Assembly: GCA_964493205.1 (NCBI GenBank)
Contig: CAZBMJ010000007.1
Span: forward strand, 1-64,000
Reading direction: 5' to 3'
DNA length: 64,000 nucleotides
From: CAZBMJ01 sp964493205
GTDB lineage: Bacteria > Myxococcota > UBA727 > JABDBI01
Position 1 is the stretch's first letter, and each line of letters begins with the position of its first letter. The position numbers and the translations under genes are program-made. Below the pieces are notes generated by a model, which worked only from the letters and a program-made list of their open reading frames with translations, was not told the DNA's origin and did not search any database. This document shows, one piece after another, positions 17,601-25,725 of the stretch.

Positions 17601-18941
17601 ATGAAAGAGCAAACTCTGTTTGGCACCGATGGTATTAGAGGCGCAAGTAACAGTTTACTTCTTAATGAAGAAAGCATGTTTAAATTAGCGCAGATTTTAG
17701 GAAAAATTGCCATAAGAAGTAAGCATAAAACTGTTTTTATTGGCCAAGATACAAGAGAATCTGGCGAAAGTATAAAAAAAGCCCTTTGTTTAGGGCTAAA
17801 CAGTGTAGGGATAGATGCTTGTTTGTTAGGTGTTACGCCTACTGCTACCCTTGCATATTTAACTAAAAAATTTAATGCTTGTTTTGGTATAGAAATTTCA
17901 GCAAGCCACAACCCAGCTTGTGATAATGGTATAAAGATATTTGATACCAATGGGCATAAGATAAGTAATCATACAGAAAATATTATCGAACATTGTTTTT
18001 TTAGTGAATCCTATAAAGCCGAACAAACAAATGCTAAAATAACTCAAAATAAAGAATTAATAAAAGACTATAAAAAACATCTTTTTGATTCTTTTAGATT
18101 TGAAAATAAAAATATAAAGATAGTTATAGACTGTGCAAATGGCGCTGCATATGAACTGGCTCCAGAAATTTTAAATCAATTTGGTTTTGAAATAACAGTA
18201 ATTAATGCTACGCCAAATGGAAATAATATAAACCTAAATTGTGGCAGTGAGTATACGCACACATTACAAAAAGTTGTAAAAGAATTAAAAGCAGATTTAG
18301 GTGTAGCATTTGATGGTGACGCAGATAGAGCTATTTTTATTGATGAAAATGGTGAAAAAATTGAGGGCGAAGCAATAATAGCCTTACTTGCTATCGATCT
18401 TAAAACTCGCAATAAACTAAAAAATAATCTTATTGCCACTACAATAATGAGCAGTAACGCACTAGATAAAGCTCTGATACCATATGATATTAAAGTTTTA
18501 AGAAGCGATGTGGGTGATAAAAATGTCGCTCGTTTAATGAATGACAGTGATATTAATTTTGGTGGAGAAAATTCAGGACATTTTATTTACAAACCATTTT
18601 GCACTACTGGCGATGGTATTATGTCTGCGTTAAAAATTATTTCGCTATTGCTTAATAATAAACAAAGCATGTCTAAAATGTGTTCTTTTTTTATACCAAG
18701 CCAACAAATGCTTTTTAATATTAACGTAACAAAAAAAATTCCTCTTATTGATCTACCTAAAACAAGTTCTTTAATAAAATCAGCAGAAGATAAACTAAAA
18801 GCTCATGGTCGCCTATTATTTCGTTACAGTGGAACCGAAATGAAAGCTCGTCTATTAGTTGAATCTTCTACCAAAGAAGAATGTGAAGAAATAGCTCAAA
18901 AAATTATAATGCAATTTAATGAAGAAATTTCTTCTGATTAA
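17601..18941 (+). CDS. glmM: Phosphoglucosamine mutase GlmM
   Basis: Converts glucosamine-6-phosphate to glucosamine-1-phosphate for peptidoglycan and LPS precursors, in the cytoplasm. The ATG at 17601 (GAAGGTT upstream) is chosen over an in-frame GTG at 17586. With it, the 446-residue protein places the phosphoserine of ISASHNP at residue 102, as in E. coli GlmM. Other motifs are FGTDGIRG at the N-terminus, the metal loop FDGDADRA, the sugar-binding GGENSGH and the phosphate-binding RYSGTEMKARLL near the C-terminus. All four domains are present at normal length. It is divergent from the Nudix gene and convergent with the deamidase-like gene. Confidence 0.96.
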   Translation: MKEQTLFGTDGIRGASNSLLLNEESMFKLAQILGKIAIRSKHKTVFIGQDTRESGESIKKALCLGLNSVGIDACLLGVTPTATLAYLTKKFNACFGIEISASHNPACDNGIKIFDTNGHKISNHTENIIEHCFFSESYKAEQTNAKITQNKELIKDYKKHLFDSFRFENKNIKIVIDCANGAAYELAPEILNQFGFEITVINATPNGNNINLNCGSEYTHTLQKVVKELKADLGVAFDGDADRAIFIDENGEKIEGEAIIALLAIDLKTRNKLKNNLIATTIMSSNALDKALIPYDIKVLRSDVGDKNVARLMNDSDINFGGENSGHFIYKPFCTTGDGIMSALKIISLLLNNKQSMSKMCSFFIPSQQMLFNINVTKKIPLIDLPKTSSLIKSAEDKLKAHGRLLFRYSGTEMKARLLVESSTKEECEEIAQKIIMQFNEEISSD

Positions 18942-18971
18942 TCCATATTATTAAAATTATCTAGATTCACA

Positions 18972-19649
18972 TCAGAAGCCTGAGCTACTCAAATCGATTT
19001 TAAAAGGATAAAAAGCTAAATGAGAAGAAAAACTTATTAGGGTTGTTTCTTGGGAATTATTTGCAGGTAGAGGATAGCAGACTATTTTAGGAGATGTTTT
19101 TATTTGATGTAAGTTAAGCCATTCTTCAATAGTCAATAGTCGCCTATTAGCAGGAGAAGGATCAATAACTAACGTCTCAATGTTATCAGCTACATTAACA
19201 CCAATGGTCGCAGCTACATGATAATCCCATTTACAGCCATTATCAGAAGGATTTATTATATCTCCACCAGTAATCCAAATTTTTCCTGTTTGAATACCAA
19301 TATTAAATAAATCAGTAGCGATCACATGAGCTCTAGCAAAACAGCCATCATCTGTGTAGGCAAATGGAATATCCTTTCTTGATGAAATTAAATTAAATAA
19401 CTTTTCTGCTTGCTCTAAATTACAAATCTTATTTTCACAAATGAGAAAATTTCTATAAATATCTGTTTCTTCATCTTCAAAATTTTTTAATTCAATTTCA
19501 TCAGCACTATCAGGGTTATCATGAATTAAAAAAGAAGAAAAAATAATATTATTTTCGCAAACAATAACCTGTTTAAACCCAGCTGCTAAAAGTATATTAT
19601 TGAAAAATAAAAATAGAAAAATAAAAGAAAAAAATTTATACGCATTCAT
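18972..19649 (-). CDS. Secreted protein-glutamine deamidase (protein glutaminase-like)
   Basis: 225 residues with a signal peptide (KFFSFIFLFLFFNNILLAA). The catalytic layout matches protein-glutaminase of Chryseobacterium: Cys103 in YTDDGCFARAHVI, His144 in KWDYHVAATI and Asp163 in TLVIDPSP. That enzyme deamidates Gln side chains in intact proteins to Glu. The known enzyme carries a pro-region of over 100 residues; only about 70 precede the catalytic part here, so the pro-region is short or absent. Conserved Cys71, Cys76, Cys139 and Cys194 could form disulfides. Toxin-like use against host or rival proteins is inference. Confidence 0.8.
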   Translation of the reverse strand: MNAYKFFSFIFLFLFFNNILLAAGFKQVIVCENNIIFSSFLIHDNPDSADEIELKNFEDEETDIYRNFLICENKICNLEQAEKLFNLISSRKDIPFAYTDDGCFARAHVIATDLFNIGIQTGKIWITGGDIINPSDNGCKWDYHVAATIGVNVADNIETLVIDPSPANRRLLTIEEWLNLHQIKTSPKIVCYPLPANNSQETTLISFSSHLAFYPFKIDLSSSGF

Positions 19650-19746
19650 ATTATTACACTCTAAAAATTAATTTAATTACAATATCAGTATAATTAATAA
19701 ATTTTTATGTCAACAATAATTATATTTTGATTTTTATTTCTTAAAT

Positions 19747-20526
19747 TTAATACAGTATATTTAAATTAACTTTCATAAGCATTAAGCCAAGAGCTGGTGC
19801 AGTAATTCCAGCTGCTTGACGGTTTTTTTGCAATAAAATATCTTTTATATCTTGGGTTTTTCTTAAGCCGCTTCCTACTTCAACAAGTAAGCCCACAATA
19901 TTTCTAATCATTTTTCGTAAAAATGCATCAGCTTCTATATCAATAAATATATAACCAGCTTTGCTTTGTGCTATTTTTATGTAAAATATATTTTTTATAG
20001 GCGTAAAAGCAGTACATCCTGCAGCTCTAAAAGAGCTAAAGTCTTGCTTTCCTTCTATAATTTGAGCAGCATCTTGCATGCTTTGCAAACTTAATTTAGG
20101 CGCTATTCTCCAAGCAAGTTCATGATCAGTCAAAATTTCTGCATCACAGTCATCGATTATAGAATATCGATAATATTTGCTGGCAGAACAGCCTCGTGCA
20201 TTTACATGAGGGCCTACTACCTTAATACTTACACCAAATAAACCGTCATTTTGCCCAGCTTCTACGTTTAAAATAAGCGCTTGCAAATCTATAGGATTTT
20301 TTAACCAAAATGTAGCGTAATTTTGCAAACAAGAAACAAATCTATCCGTTCTTGCTGATATCATTAAGGCTTTAGCGCGTTGAGAGCTGGATGTTTCTAT
20401 TCTTTTTCTTAATGCTCCAAGCACCGTATTAAGCTTTGGTTGTTCTTGTACTCCATAAAAATTATGCCCTAAGTAGCCAAAACTAACTAAGAATTGTGTT
20501 CTATGAGCAAATTTATTTAGATTCAT
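19747..20526 (-). CDS. truA: tRNA pseudouridine synthase A
   Basis: TruA modifies U38-U40 of the tRNA anticodon stem-loop. The start is placed at the ATG (20526) since the GTG four codons earlier has no ribosome site; GTGGG is a weak one for the ATG. The catalytic Asp lies in SARTDRFVSCLQNYATFWL, which departs from the usual G-R-T-D-A-G-V-H-A although Arg-Thr-Asp is kept. Other family features are the RxYxY-like ASKYYRYSIID, the region DFSSFRAAGC and the C-terminal FLRKMIRNIVGLLVEVGSG. Total length is 260 residues, normal. It is divergent from rlmN across about 70 bp. Confidence 0.9.
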   Translation of the reverse strand: MNLNKFAHRTQFLVSFGYLGHNFYGVQEQPKLNTVLGALRKRIETSSSQRAKALMISARTDRFVSCLQNYATFWLKNPIDLQALILNVEAGQNDGLFGVSIKVVGPHVNARGCSASKYYRYSIIDDCDAEILTDHELAWRIAPKLSLQSMQDAAQIIEGKQDFSSFRAAGCTAFTPIKNIFYIKIAQSKAGYIFIDIEADAFLRKMIRNIVGLLVEVGSGLRKTQDIKDILLQKNRQAAGITAPALGLMLMKVNLNILY

Positions 20527-20599
20527 GGTAAAACCCACTATTTTTTATAAACCAATTGGTTAAAATTATTATGTTTTTGTTTAATAGGATTTTTTTGTA

Positions 20600-21694
20600 A
20601 TGTCTAATAGTGATTTATTATCTTTACTACCAGCAGAACTAGATGCGGTATTTGCTAGCCTTAACGAACCTAAATATCGTTCTCAGCAATTATTTTTAGC
20701 ACTGCATAAAAAATGGTGTAATCTTGCTGAAATTTCCACACTCAAACAGCCCATCAAAGATTATTTGCAACAAAACTTTAGTTTTAATTCCTTAAATTTT
20801 GATCAAATTAAGGTAAGTTCTGATGGTACAAGAAAATATGTATTTAAAACTTTTGATGGTCACAGCATAGAAAGCGTATTTATACCTCATGCAGCCAAAG
20901 AAGGTAGGCATTCTATTTGCATTTCTAGCCAAGTAGGTTGTGCTATGGGATGCACTTTTTGTGCAACTGCTGCCCTAAAACTCACCAGAAATTTAACCGC
21001 TTCAGAAATTGTAAGCCAGGTCTACTTAGTATCAAAAGATGTTTTGCAAAATGGTGATCAGCAAGCATTAATGCTTAAAAAAAATGAAAAGCCTATTCAC
21101 AATATAGTCTTTATGGGTATGGGTGAGCCACTACATAACTTTGATAACGTAGTAAAAGCTATTCATTTACTCACTTCCCCTGATGGTATGGATTTTTCTC
21201 ATAGGCGTATTACGGTTTCAACTTCTGGAATTGTGCCAAAAATTAAATTACTAGGAGAACTTGCTGGTGTATATTTGGCAGTGAGCTTAAATGCTACTCA
21301 AAATCAAACCCGTAGTATGGTTATGCCTGTAAATAACAAATGGGCCATAGAAGAACTTTTGCAAGCCTGCAAAGAATTTCCCCTAAAAGTCAGAGAGCGC
21401 ATAACTTTTGAATATGTTTTGTTAAAAGGTATTAACGACACAAAAGAAGATGCCATGCGCCTAGCTGAGTTATTAAAAGATTTCCAATGCAAAGTTAACT
21501 TAATACCGTTTAACGAACACCCGTTATCACCTTTTAAAAAGCCTGATAACAGTGTTGTATTAATGTTTCATAAAATTTTATACCGTTCACATATTTCTGT
21601 ATTTACTCGCAAAACTCGCGGTGATGACATAGATGCCGCTTGCGGTATGCTTGGTGCTCAAAAACTTGCTAATAAAAGAATGGAAGTGGCATGA
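20600..21694 (+). CDS. rlmN: Dual-specificity 23S rRNA/tRNA adenine-C2 methyltransferase RlmN
   Basis: A radical-SAM enzyme methylating A2503 of 23S rRNA and A37 of some tRNAs. The cluster Cys are 114, 118 and 121 in QVGCAMGCTFCAT. The mechanistic Cys are 107 (SICISSQ) and 348 (DAACGML). SAM-binding GMGEPLHN and the family segment MVMPVNNKW are present. Length 364 is normal. The stop overlaps the ATG of the trypsin-like lipoprotein gene (ATGA), so the two are probably cotranscribed. Confidence 0.96.
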   Translation: MSNSDLLSLLPAELDAVFASLNEPKYRSQQLFLALHKKWCNLAEISTLKQPIKDYLQQNFSFNSLNFDQIKVSSDGTRKYVFKTFDGHSIESVFIPHAAKEGRHSICISSQVGCAMGCTFCATAALKLTRNLTASEIVSQVYLVSKDVLQNGDQQALMLKKNEKPIHNIVFMGMGEPLHNFDNVVKAIHLLTSPDGMDFSHRRITVSTSGIVPKIKLLGELAGVYLAVSLNATQNQTRSMVMPVNNKWAIEELLQACKEFPLKVRERITFEYVLLKGINDTKEDAMRLAELLKDFQCKVNLIPFNEHPLSPFKKPDNSVVLMFHKILYRSHISVFTRKTRGDDIDAACGMLGAQKLANKRMEVA

Positions 21695-22599
21695 AAAGTT
21701 TAAAAAATATATTTTGCTTAAGCTTATTGTTTATATTTGCTTGTAATGAAAAACCCACAGGAACAAATAATAACAATAATAATTTATCTCCTGTGGTTAC
21801 TAATACTTCAACAGGCCTAGCTCCTGATCCAAAACCAGATCCAAGTAAGCCTGCAGAAAATCCAGTTACGGCCCCAGTTGTTAATCCACCCTTACCTGCT
21901 GCTGGTCCTCTTGATGGATTAAAAGAAATTCCATTGGCAAAAATCACTATGAAAGGTACCGCTGGCCATTGTACTGGTGTTTTAGTTGATCCAAAAATAG
22001 TCTTAACTGCCGCTCATTGTTTTTGGGATGATTACGATAAGCAATATGCCCCAGAAAGTGTAAGTGTTATTACTAAAAATGGCACTTGGGTAAAGGCTGA
22101 TATAAGTAATTTTTTTCAGCGATCTGATATTGATGATGGCGACTATTTAGATATAGCTTTTATCCTATTAAATAAGCCTGTTCCAAATACTTATCCTCCA
22201 GTAGAGATCGGGACAAAACAGCCTAAACAAGAATTAAAAGAAAACATAGAACTTTACTCATATGGCTATACCTCAAGAACATGGACCAAAAGATCAACCA
22301 TAAAAACCAATGCTAATAATTATGCTGAACCTTTAAGAACAAAGATTCGTAAATGGGTTTTACCAACTACAGAAATTCAGTCATATGGAGGAGACTCTGG
22401 TGGTCCACTAATGCTAAAACAAGGAGCTACTTGGCTGTTGGTAGGAGTTTTACAAGGATACAAAGGCGAAGGTTTATATTCACCCAATAAAGCTATAGCA
22501 TTTACTTGGGTATATCCATTTATTAATAAAATTCAAAGTACATCAGGTGTTTCAATGCCTAGAACTGTTATTGATGTTGCTTATTTGAATAACCATTAA
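21691..22599 (+). CDS. Trypsin-like serine protease lipoprotein
   Basis: 302 residues. The lipobox LLFIFAC places the lipid on Cys18, followed by an Asn/Pro-rich linker (residues 25-72) that lifts the catalytic domain off the membrane. The S1 triad is visible as His109 (LTAAHC), Asp154 (LDIAFILL) and Ser236 (GGDSGGPLM). The residue six before the Ser is Ser231 (QSYGGDSGG), so trypsin-like specificity for basic residues is not indicated. No activation cleavage site was recognised. It starts by overlapping rlmN by 4 bp and is followed, after 1 bp, by another lipoprotein gene. Periplasmic or surface protease in an envelope-protein operon. Confidence 0.88.
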   Translation: MKSLKNIFCLSLLFIFACNEKPTGTNNNNNNLSPVVTNTSTGLAPDPKPDPSKPAENPVTAPVVNPPLPAAGPLDGLKEIPLAKITMKGTAGHCTGVLVDPKIVLTAAHCFWDDYDKQYAPESVSVITKNGTWVKADISNFFQRSDIDDGDYLDIAFILLNKPVPNTYPPVEIGTKQPKQELKENIELYSYGYTSRTWTKRSTIKTNANNYAEPLRTKIRKWVLPTTEIQSYGGDSGGPLMLKQGATWLLVGVLQGYKGEGLYSPNKAIAFTWVYPFINKIQSTSGVSMPRTVIDVAYLNNH

Positions 22600-22600
22600 T

Positions 22601-23572
22601 ATGTATAAAATAGCCATAATTATTTTATTATTTATACAAGCATGTGCACATGTGCAACATCGGCCTGAAATTTATAAAAGCTTAGAAAATGAAATAAAAA
22701 ATACCAACGCTATTCATTTAAAAGAATGTAATTGCATGAAAGCACTCCATAGAAACTTATTTGAAAATCCAGATAACACCTCACGCTATGCATTTGATAA
22801 AAAAGTTGCACAAAATGCTGTAAATTTAAACAAAGAAATTGTTAGTGTTTTAGCCATAGGTTCAGGCTTTTTACTCAATGAATTAACAGCGTTAGCTAAT
22901 ATTTTAGCTAGTGGCAAAAATCTCAAAATTTATCTGATTGACTATGCGTATATATTTTATGGAGATAAAGATTTTAAAGAAAATGCTTTATATTTAGGTA
23001 ATAATCCTGAAAGTATACCTGAAAATTGGAAAAGTTATCATTTTTGGAATTGGGCAAAAAATAATAAAAAACCATATTTGCCATTTTTTGAAAAGCACCA
23101 CCAAGCTATTGATGAATTTAAAATCATTATAAGTAACCTTGATAAAATCTATAATACAAGCTCAATAGTAGAAATTATAAAACCTGGCAAAAATGAGCCC
23201 GCTAATTTACCCACTTTGGACATGATTATAGCTATTGATGCGTTTATTGATATTCCTGAACTGATGTGGAACCTTCACTATCAATTAAGATTAAATAGCC
23301 CTGTGCGCTTTATTTCTCTGAACAAAAATAAACCAATGGGAGGCTTTTGGGATTCTGCCGATTTTAAACAAAGAGAATCAAACTCTTTAAAGCCTGTCAC
23401 TATTGAGATTTATGATGTAGTTAGTAAGCCTGGTTTTGGTAGTTATAAACTTATTGAACGTACGATGTTTGAGTCAACTAGTGAACAAAAAGCTAAAGCT
23501 TTAGAATTTATTACCGATCCTGAAAGAGATTCAAATCAAAGTCCGTTCGACTCAGCCATATCAGGAAAATAA
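22601..23572 (+). CDS. Lipoprotein with a possible Rossmann-like domain
   Basis: Family not recognised. The lipobox is LFIQAC (Cys15). The mature part begins with a Cys pair (ECNCMKALHRN). The segment VLAIGSGFLLNELTALANIL followed by LKIYLIDYAYIF looks like the first glycine loop and second strand of a Rossmann-like, SAM-binding fold, but a lipoprotein lies outside the cytoplasm where SAM is lacking, so the resemblance may be structural only. The part from about 200 to 300 shows LDMIIAIDAFIDIPELMW. The gene lies tightly between the protease (1 bp) and the SET-domain gene (2 bp). Confidence 0.6.
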   Translation: MYKIAIIILLFIQACAHVQHRPEIYKSLENEIKNTNAIHLKECNCMKALHRNLFENPDNTSRYAFDKKVAQNAVNLNKEIVSVLAIGSGFLLNELTALANILASGKNLKIYLIDYAYIFYGDKDFKENALYLGNNPESIPENWKSYHFWNWAKNNKKPYLPFFEKHHQAIDEFKIIISNLDKIYNTSSIVEIIKPGKNEPANLPTLDMIIAIDAFIDIPELMWNLHYQLRLNSPVRFISLNKNKPMGGFWDSADFKQRESNSLKPVTIEIYDVVSKPGFGSYKLIERTMFESTSEQKAKALEFITDPERDSNQSPFDSAISGK

Positions 23573-23574
23573 AT

Positions 23575-24006
23575 ATGCCATGGTCTGAATTTTCACTTAT
23601 TCTTAGGCCTTCAGTATTAGGCGGTGTGGGTGTCTTTGCTACTCATGATATTCCTGCCAATACACTTATTCTTCCTATACCTTTTGAGCTAAGAGTTCTA
23701 AAAACCAAAGATGTACCACACGATTTACTTAAATATTGCATTTATTTAAACGATGAAGAAGTGGTTGGACCAGAACGTTTTGACCGCATGGAGATAGGCT
23801 GGTTTATCAATCACTCTGATAAACCAAATATTATGAATAAGGCCGTTATACGAAATGCTGAAAGCTTAAGTATAGAACAAACTATTAGCGACATGAAAAT
23901 TCGTTCAGTTTATAGTATTACAGATATCAAAGCTGGCGATGAAATTCTTGTTGATTATAATACTCTCAACGAGCCTGAGCATTTAAAAGAAAGTTATTAT
24001 CTATAA
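23575..24006 (+). CDS. SET-domain protein (lysine methyltransferase-like)
   Basis: A 143-residue protein without a signal peptide that is almost entirely a SET domain. The opening GGVGVFATHDIPANTLIL matches the G-x-G-x-F/Y-A SET start, GWFINHSDKPNI holds the N-H-S SAM-binding motif, and GDEILVDYNTL holds the catalytic Tyr. SET enzymes transfer methyl groups from SAM to lysine; bacterial copies are either housekeeping or host-directed effectors. The lack of pre- and post-SET regions agrees with a minimal bacterial form. AGGA ribosome site. Last gene of the rlmN-protease-lipoprotein run. Confidence 0.88.
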   Translation: MPWSEFSLILRPSVLGGVGVFATHDIPANTLILPIPFELRVLKTKDVPHDLLKYCIYLNDEEVVGPERFDRMEIGWFINHSDKPNIMNKAVIRNAESLSIEQTISDMKIRSVYSITDIKAGDEILVDYNTLNEPEHLKESYYL

Positions 24007-24111
24007 ATCTAATTCCATTATTAGTCTTTAATAGGGCTTTTTCTTCCATAAATTGGTTAATGGTTCTTTTCAGGGGGGTACTATAACCAAAGCAGCTTAA
24101 GAATTTAAAGC

Positions 24112-24419
24112 AAGTGGAGGTAATCGGATTCTATTTTTGGCCCATTCCTACGTGCCGTCGCCTTGTGCGCGGCATCCAGAAAATTAACCTTTACAATTTA
24201 GTGTAGAGAATGAAAACTAAATTTAGTTGAAGAGTTTAATCAGATGATATCAAAGTTTTATTTGCCACTAGTTGCAATTGAATATTCCAAATACTTTGCA
24301 TACAATACTTCTTATTCTTTCACATCATTTTTTACTTTAGGAATTAGTTTTCTGGATGCCGCGCACAAGGCGACGGCACGTAGGAATAGGCCAAAAATAG
24401 AATCCGATCACCTCCACTT
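24112..24419. repeat. 72-bp inverted repeats flanking a short AT-rich core
   Basis: Left arm 24112-24183 and right arm 24348-24419 are inverted copies of each other with only two differences (C/T at about 24142, A/G at about 24122). The arms are GC-rich against the AT-rich surroundings and each contains its own dyad (GCCGTCGC with GCGCGGC). The 164-bp core has no convincing gene; the 24244-24450 open frame runs through the right arm and is judged spurious. It has the look of a miniature inverted-repeat transposon or of an RNA-hairpin element. The right arm ends 34 bp before the ATG of the cyclase gene, so it may affect it. No target-site duplication was found. Confidence 0.75.
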
Positions 24420-24453
24420 ATCCAAATTACTTGCGATTAAAAAAGGATAACTT

Positions 24454-25149
24454 ATGTCTTTTCCTTATAAAATAGTAGATCTAACTCATACTCTTGACCC
24501 AACTATCCCTTCATGGACTGGTGGATGCGCTTTTAGTCATGAGATAAAACTTGATTATGAACAGTGTACAACTAATACAAAATTTCGTGTTCAGCAACTA
24601 AAGATGCATGCAGGTGTTGGAACTCATATGGATGCACCTGCTCATTGTATAGTGGGTGGAAGAACTATTGATGAACTAGATATTAATAATTTTCTAGCTC
24701 CCTGTATTGTTATTGATGTGTCTGACAAAGCTCATGAAAACTATATTATTGGTATGAACGATATAAAAAGTGAGGTACTCGCTAAAAGCTTTGTGATGTT
24801 TAAAACAGGATGGGAAAAGTTTTGGTCAGAACCCCGCAAATATCATAATAATCATGTTTTTCCTTCAGTATCAGGCGAAGTAGCCAAGTATTTGGTAGAT
24901 AAAGATATTGTTGGCATTGGAATTGATACTTTGTCGCCAGATGCTCCAAAAAATGGCTTTTTAGTTCACGAAACTATTCTAGGCGCAGGCAAATATATTA
25001 TTGAAAATGCGGCTAATTTAGACAGTTTGCCAATTAACAATAGCTTTATTATGGCATTTCCCATAAAAAGCAAAGGCTGCACTGAAAGTCCAATAAGGCT
25101 TGTGGGCTTAGTAAGCAAAGTTAGTTGTAATGGAAACGGCAAGAAATAA
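24454..25149 (+). CDS. Cyclase family protein (kynurenine formamidase-like)
   Basis: 231 residues of the metal-dependent cyclase/KynB family. The metal motif is HAGVGTHMDAPAHCI, preceded by DLTHTLDPTIPSWTG at the N-terminus; downstream are GIGIDTLSPDAP and HETILGAGKYIIENAANLDS. Family members hydrolyse N-formylkynurenine or act on other cyclic or amide substrates, so the substrate is not certain. No tryptophan-catabolism neighbours are seen. AAAGGATA ribosome site. The end overlaps the convergent yoeB gene by 29 bp. Confidence 0.85.
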   Translation: MSFPYKIVDLTHTLDPTIPSWTGGCAFSHEIKLDYEQCTTNTKFRVQQLKMHAGVGTHMDAPAHCIVGGRTIDELDINNFLAPCIVIDVSDKAHENYIIGMNDIKSEVLAKSFVMFKTGWEKFWSEPRKYHNNHVFPSVSGEVAKYLVDKDIVGIGIDTLSPDAPKNGFLVHETILGAGKYIIENAANLDSLPINNSFIMAFPIKSKGCTESPIRLVGLVSKVSCNGNGKK

Positions 25150-25378
25150 TTTCTATTGTGTTATCAGTCATACGATATATAAGGCGATGTTCTAAGTCTA
25201 TACGTCTTGACCAAAATCCGCTTAGCTCAAATTTAAGGGGCTCAGGCTTGCCTAAGCCATCAAATGGTGAGCGCATGCTGTCACGAATTAGTTCATTAAT
25301 GCGCTTAAGAATTTTTTTGTCATTTTTTTGCCAAAATAAATAGTCTTCCCATGCTTCTTTGGTAAATTTTAAATTCAT
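25121..25378 (-). CDS. yoeB: YoeB-family mRNA interferase toxin
   Basis: 85 residues. The whole length follows YoeB: EAWEDYLFWQKNDKKILKRI, then GKPEPLKFELSGFWSRRI and the C-terminal CRFHYN, with the catalytic Glu/Arg/His set of the family (E-H-R-L-I-Y and F-H-Y at the end). It cleaves mRNA on translating ribosomes when free of its antitoxin. The start overlaps the antitoxin stop by 4 bp. Confidence 0.95.
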   Translation of the reverse strand: MNLKFTKEAWEDYLFWQKNDKKILKRINELIRDSMRSPFDGLGKPEPLKFELSGFWSRRIDLEHRLIYRMTDNTIEIISCRFHYN

Positions 25379-25629
25379 GAATCGATCAGTTTTTGTTCTA
25401 ATGTTTGACCTGACTTAAGGCTTTCAAGAGAAGCTCGTAAATGCTTTGCATTAGCTTCATTGGAAAGTAGATACGCAGTTTCTTTGAGAGATTCATAACT
25501 TGAAAGAGGCAATAAAATCATGGTTTCACCTTTTGGGCGTTTTATAATCACTGGTTCATGCCGATCTGCTGATTGTTCCATGATTTTTTTAAGATTTTTC
25601 CGTAATTCTGAATAGCTTACAGGATTCAT
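25375..25629 (-). CDS. yefM: YefM-family antitoxin
   Basis: 84 residues of the Phd/YefM fold. The N-terminal DNA-binding part is MNPVSYSELRKNLKKIMEQ followed by EPVIIKRPKGETMILLPLSS, which is the typical wing and dimer segment. The C-terminus is charged and neutralises YoeB. First gene of the yefM-yoeB operon. Its product is expected to repress its own promoter through the AAGTAC repeats directly upstream. Confidence 0.95.
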   Translation of the reverse strand: MNPVSYSELRKNLKKIMEQSADRHEPVIIKRPKGETMILLPLSSYESLKETAYLLSNEANAKHLRASLESLKSGQTLEQKLIDS

Positions 25630-25630
25630 T

Positions 25631-25662
25631 TAAGTACCTCTTTAAGTACCATTATAAGTACT
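25631..25662. promoter_or_regulatory. Probable YefM operator
   Basis: Three copies of TAAGTAC (25631, 25643, 25655) repeat at exactly 12-bp spacing between the yefM start codon and its upstream region. YefM/Phd regulators bind short palindromic or repeated sites overlapping their promoters. Assignment by position and periodicity. Confidence 0.55.
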
Positions 25663-25725
25663 TAGCATGCTTTATGCAAGTATTTGATCTAGATTAATTT
25701 CTTTAATAATCTATCTAGTTACTTT

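Noticed and set aside
24244..24450. 68-residue open frame over the right arm of the inverted repeat
   Set aside because: It runs through a repeat arm, has no ribosome site and no signal or family pattern. The arm is fully explained as a repeat.
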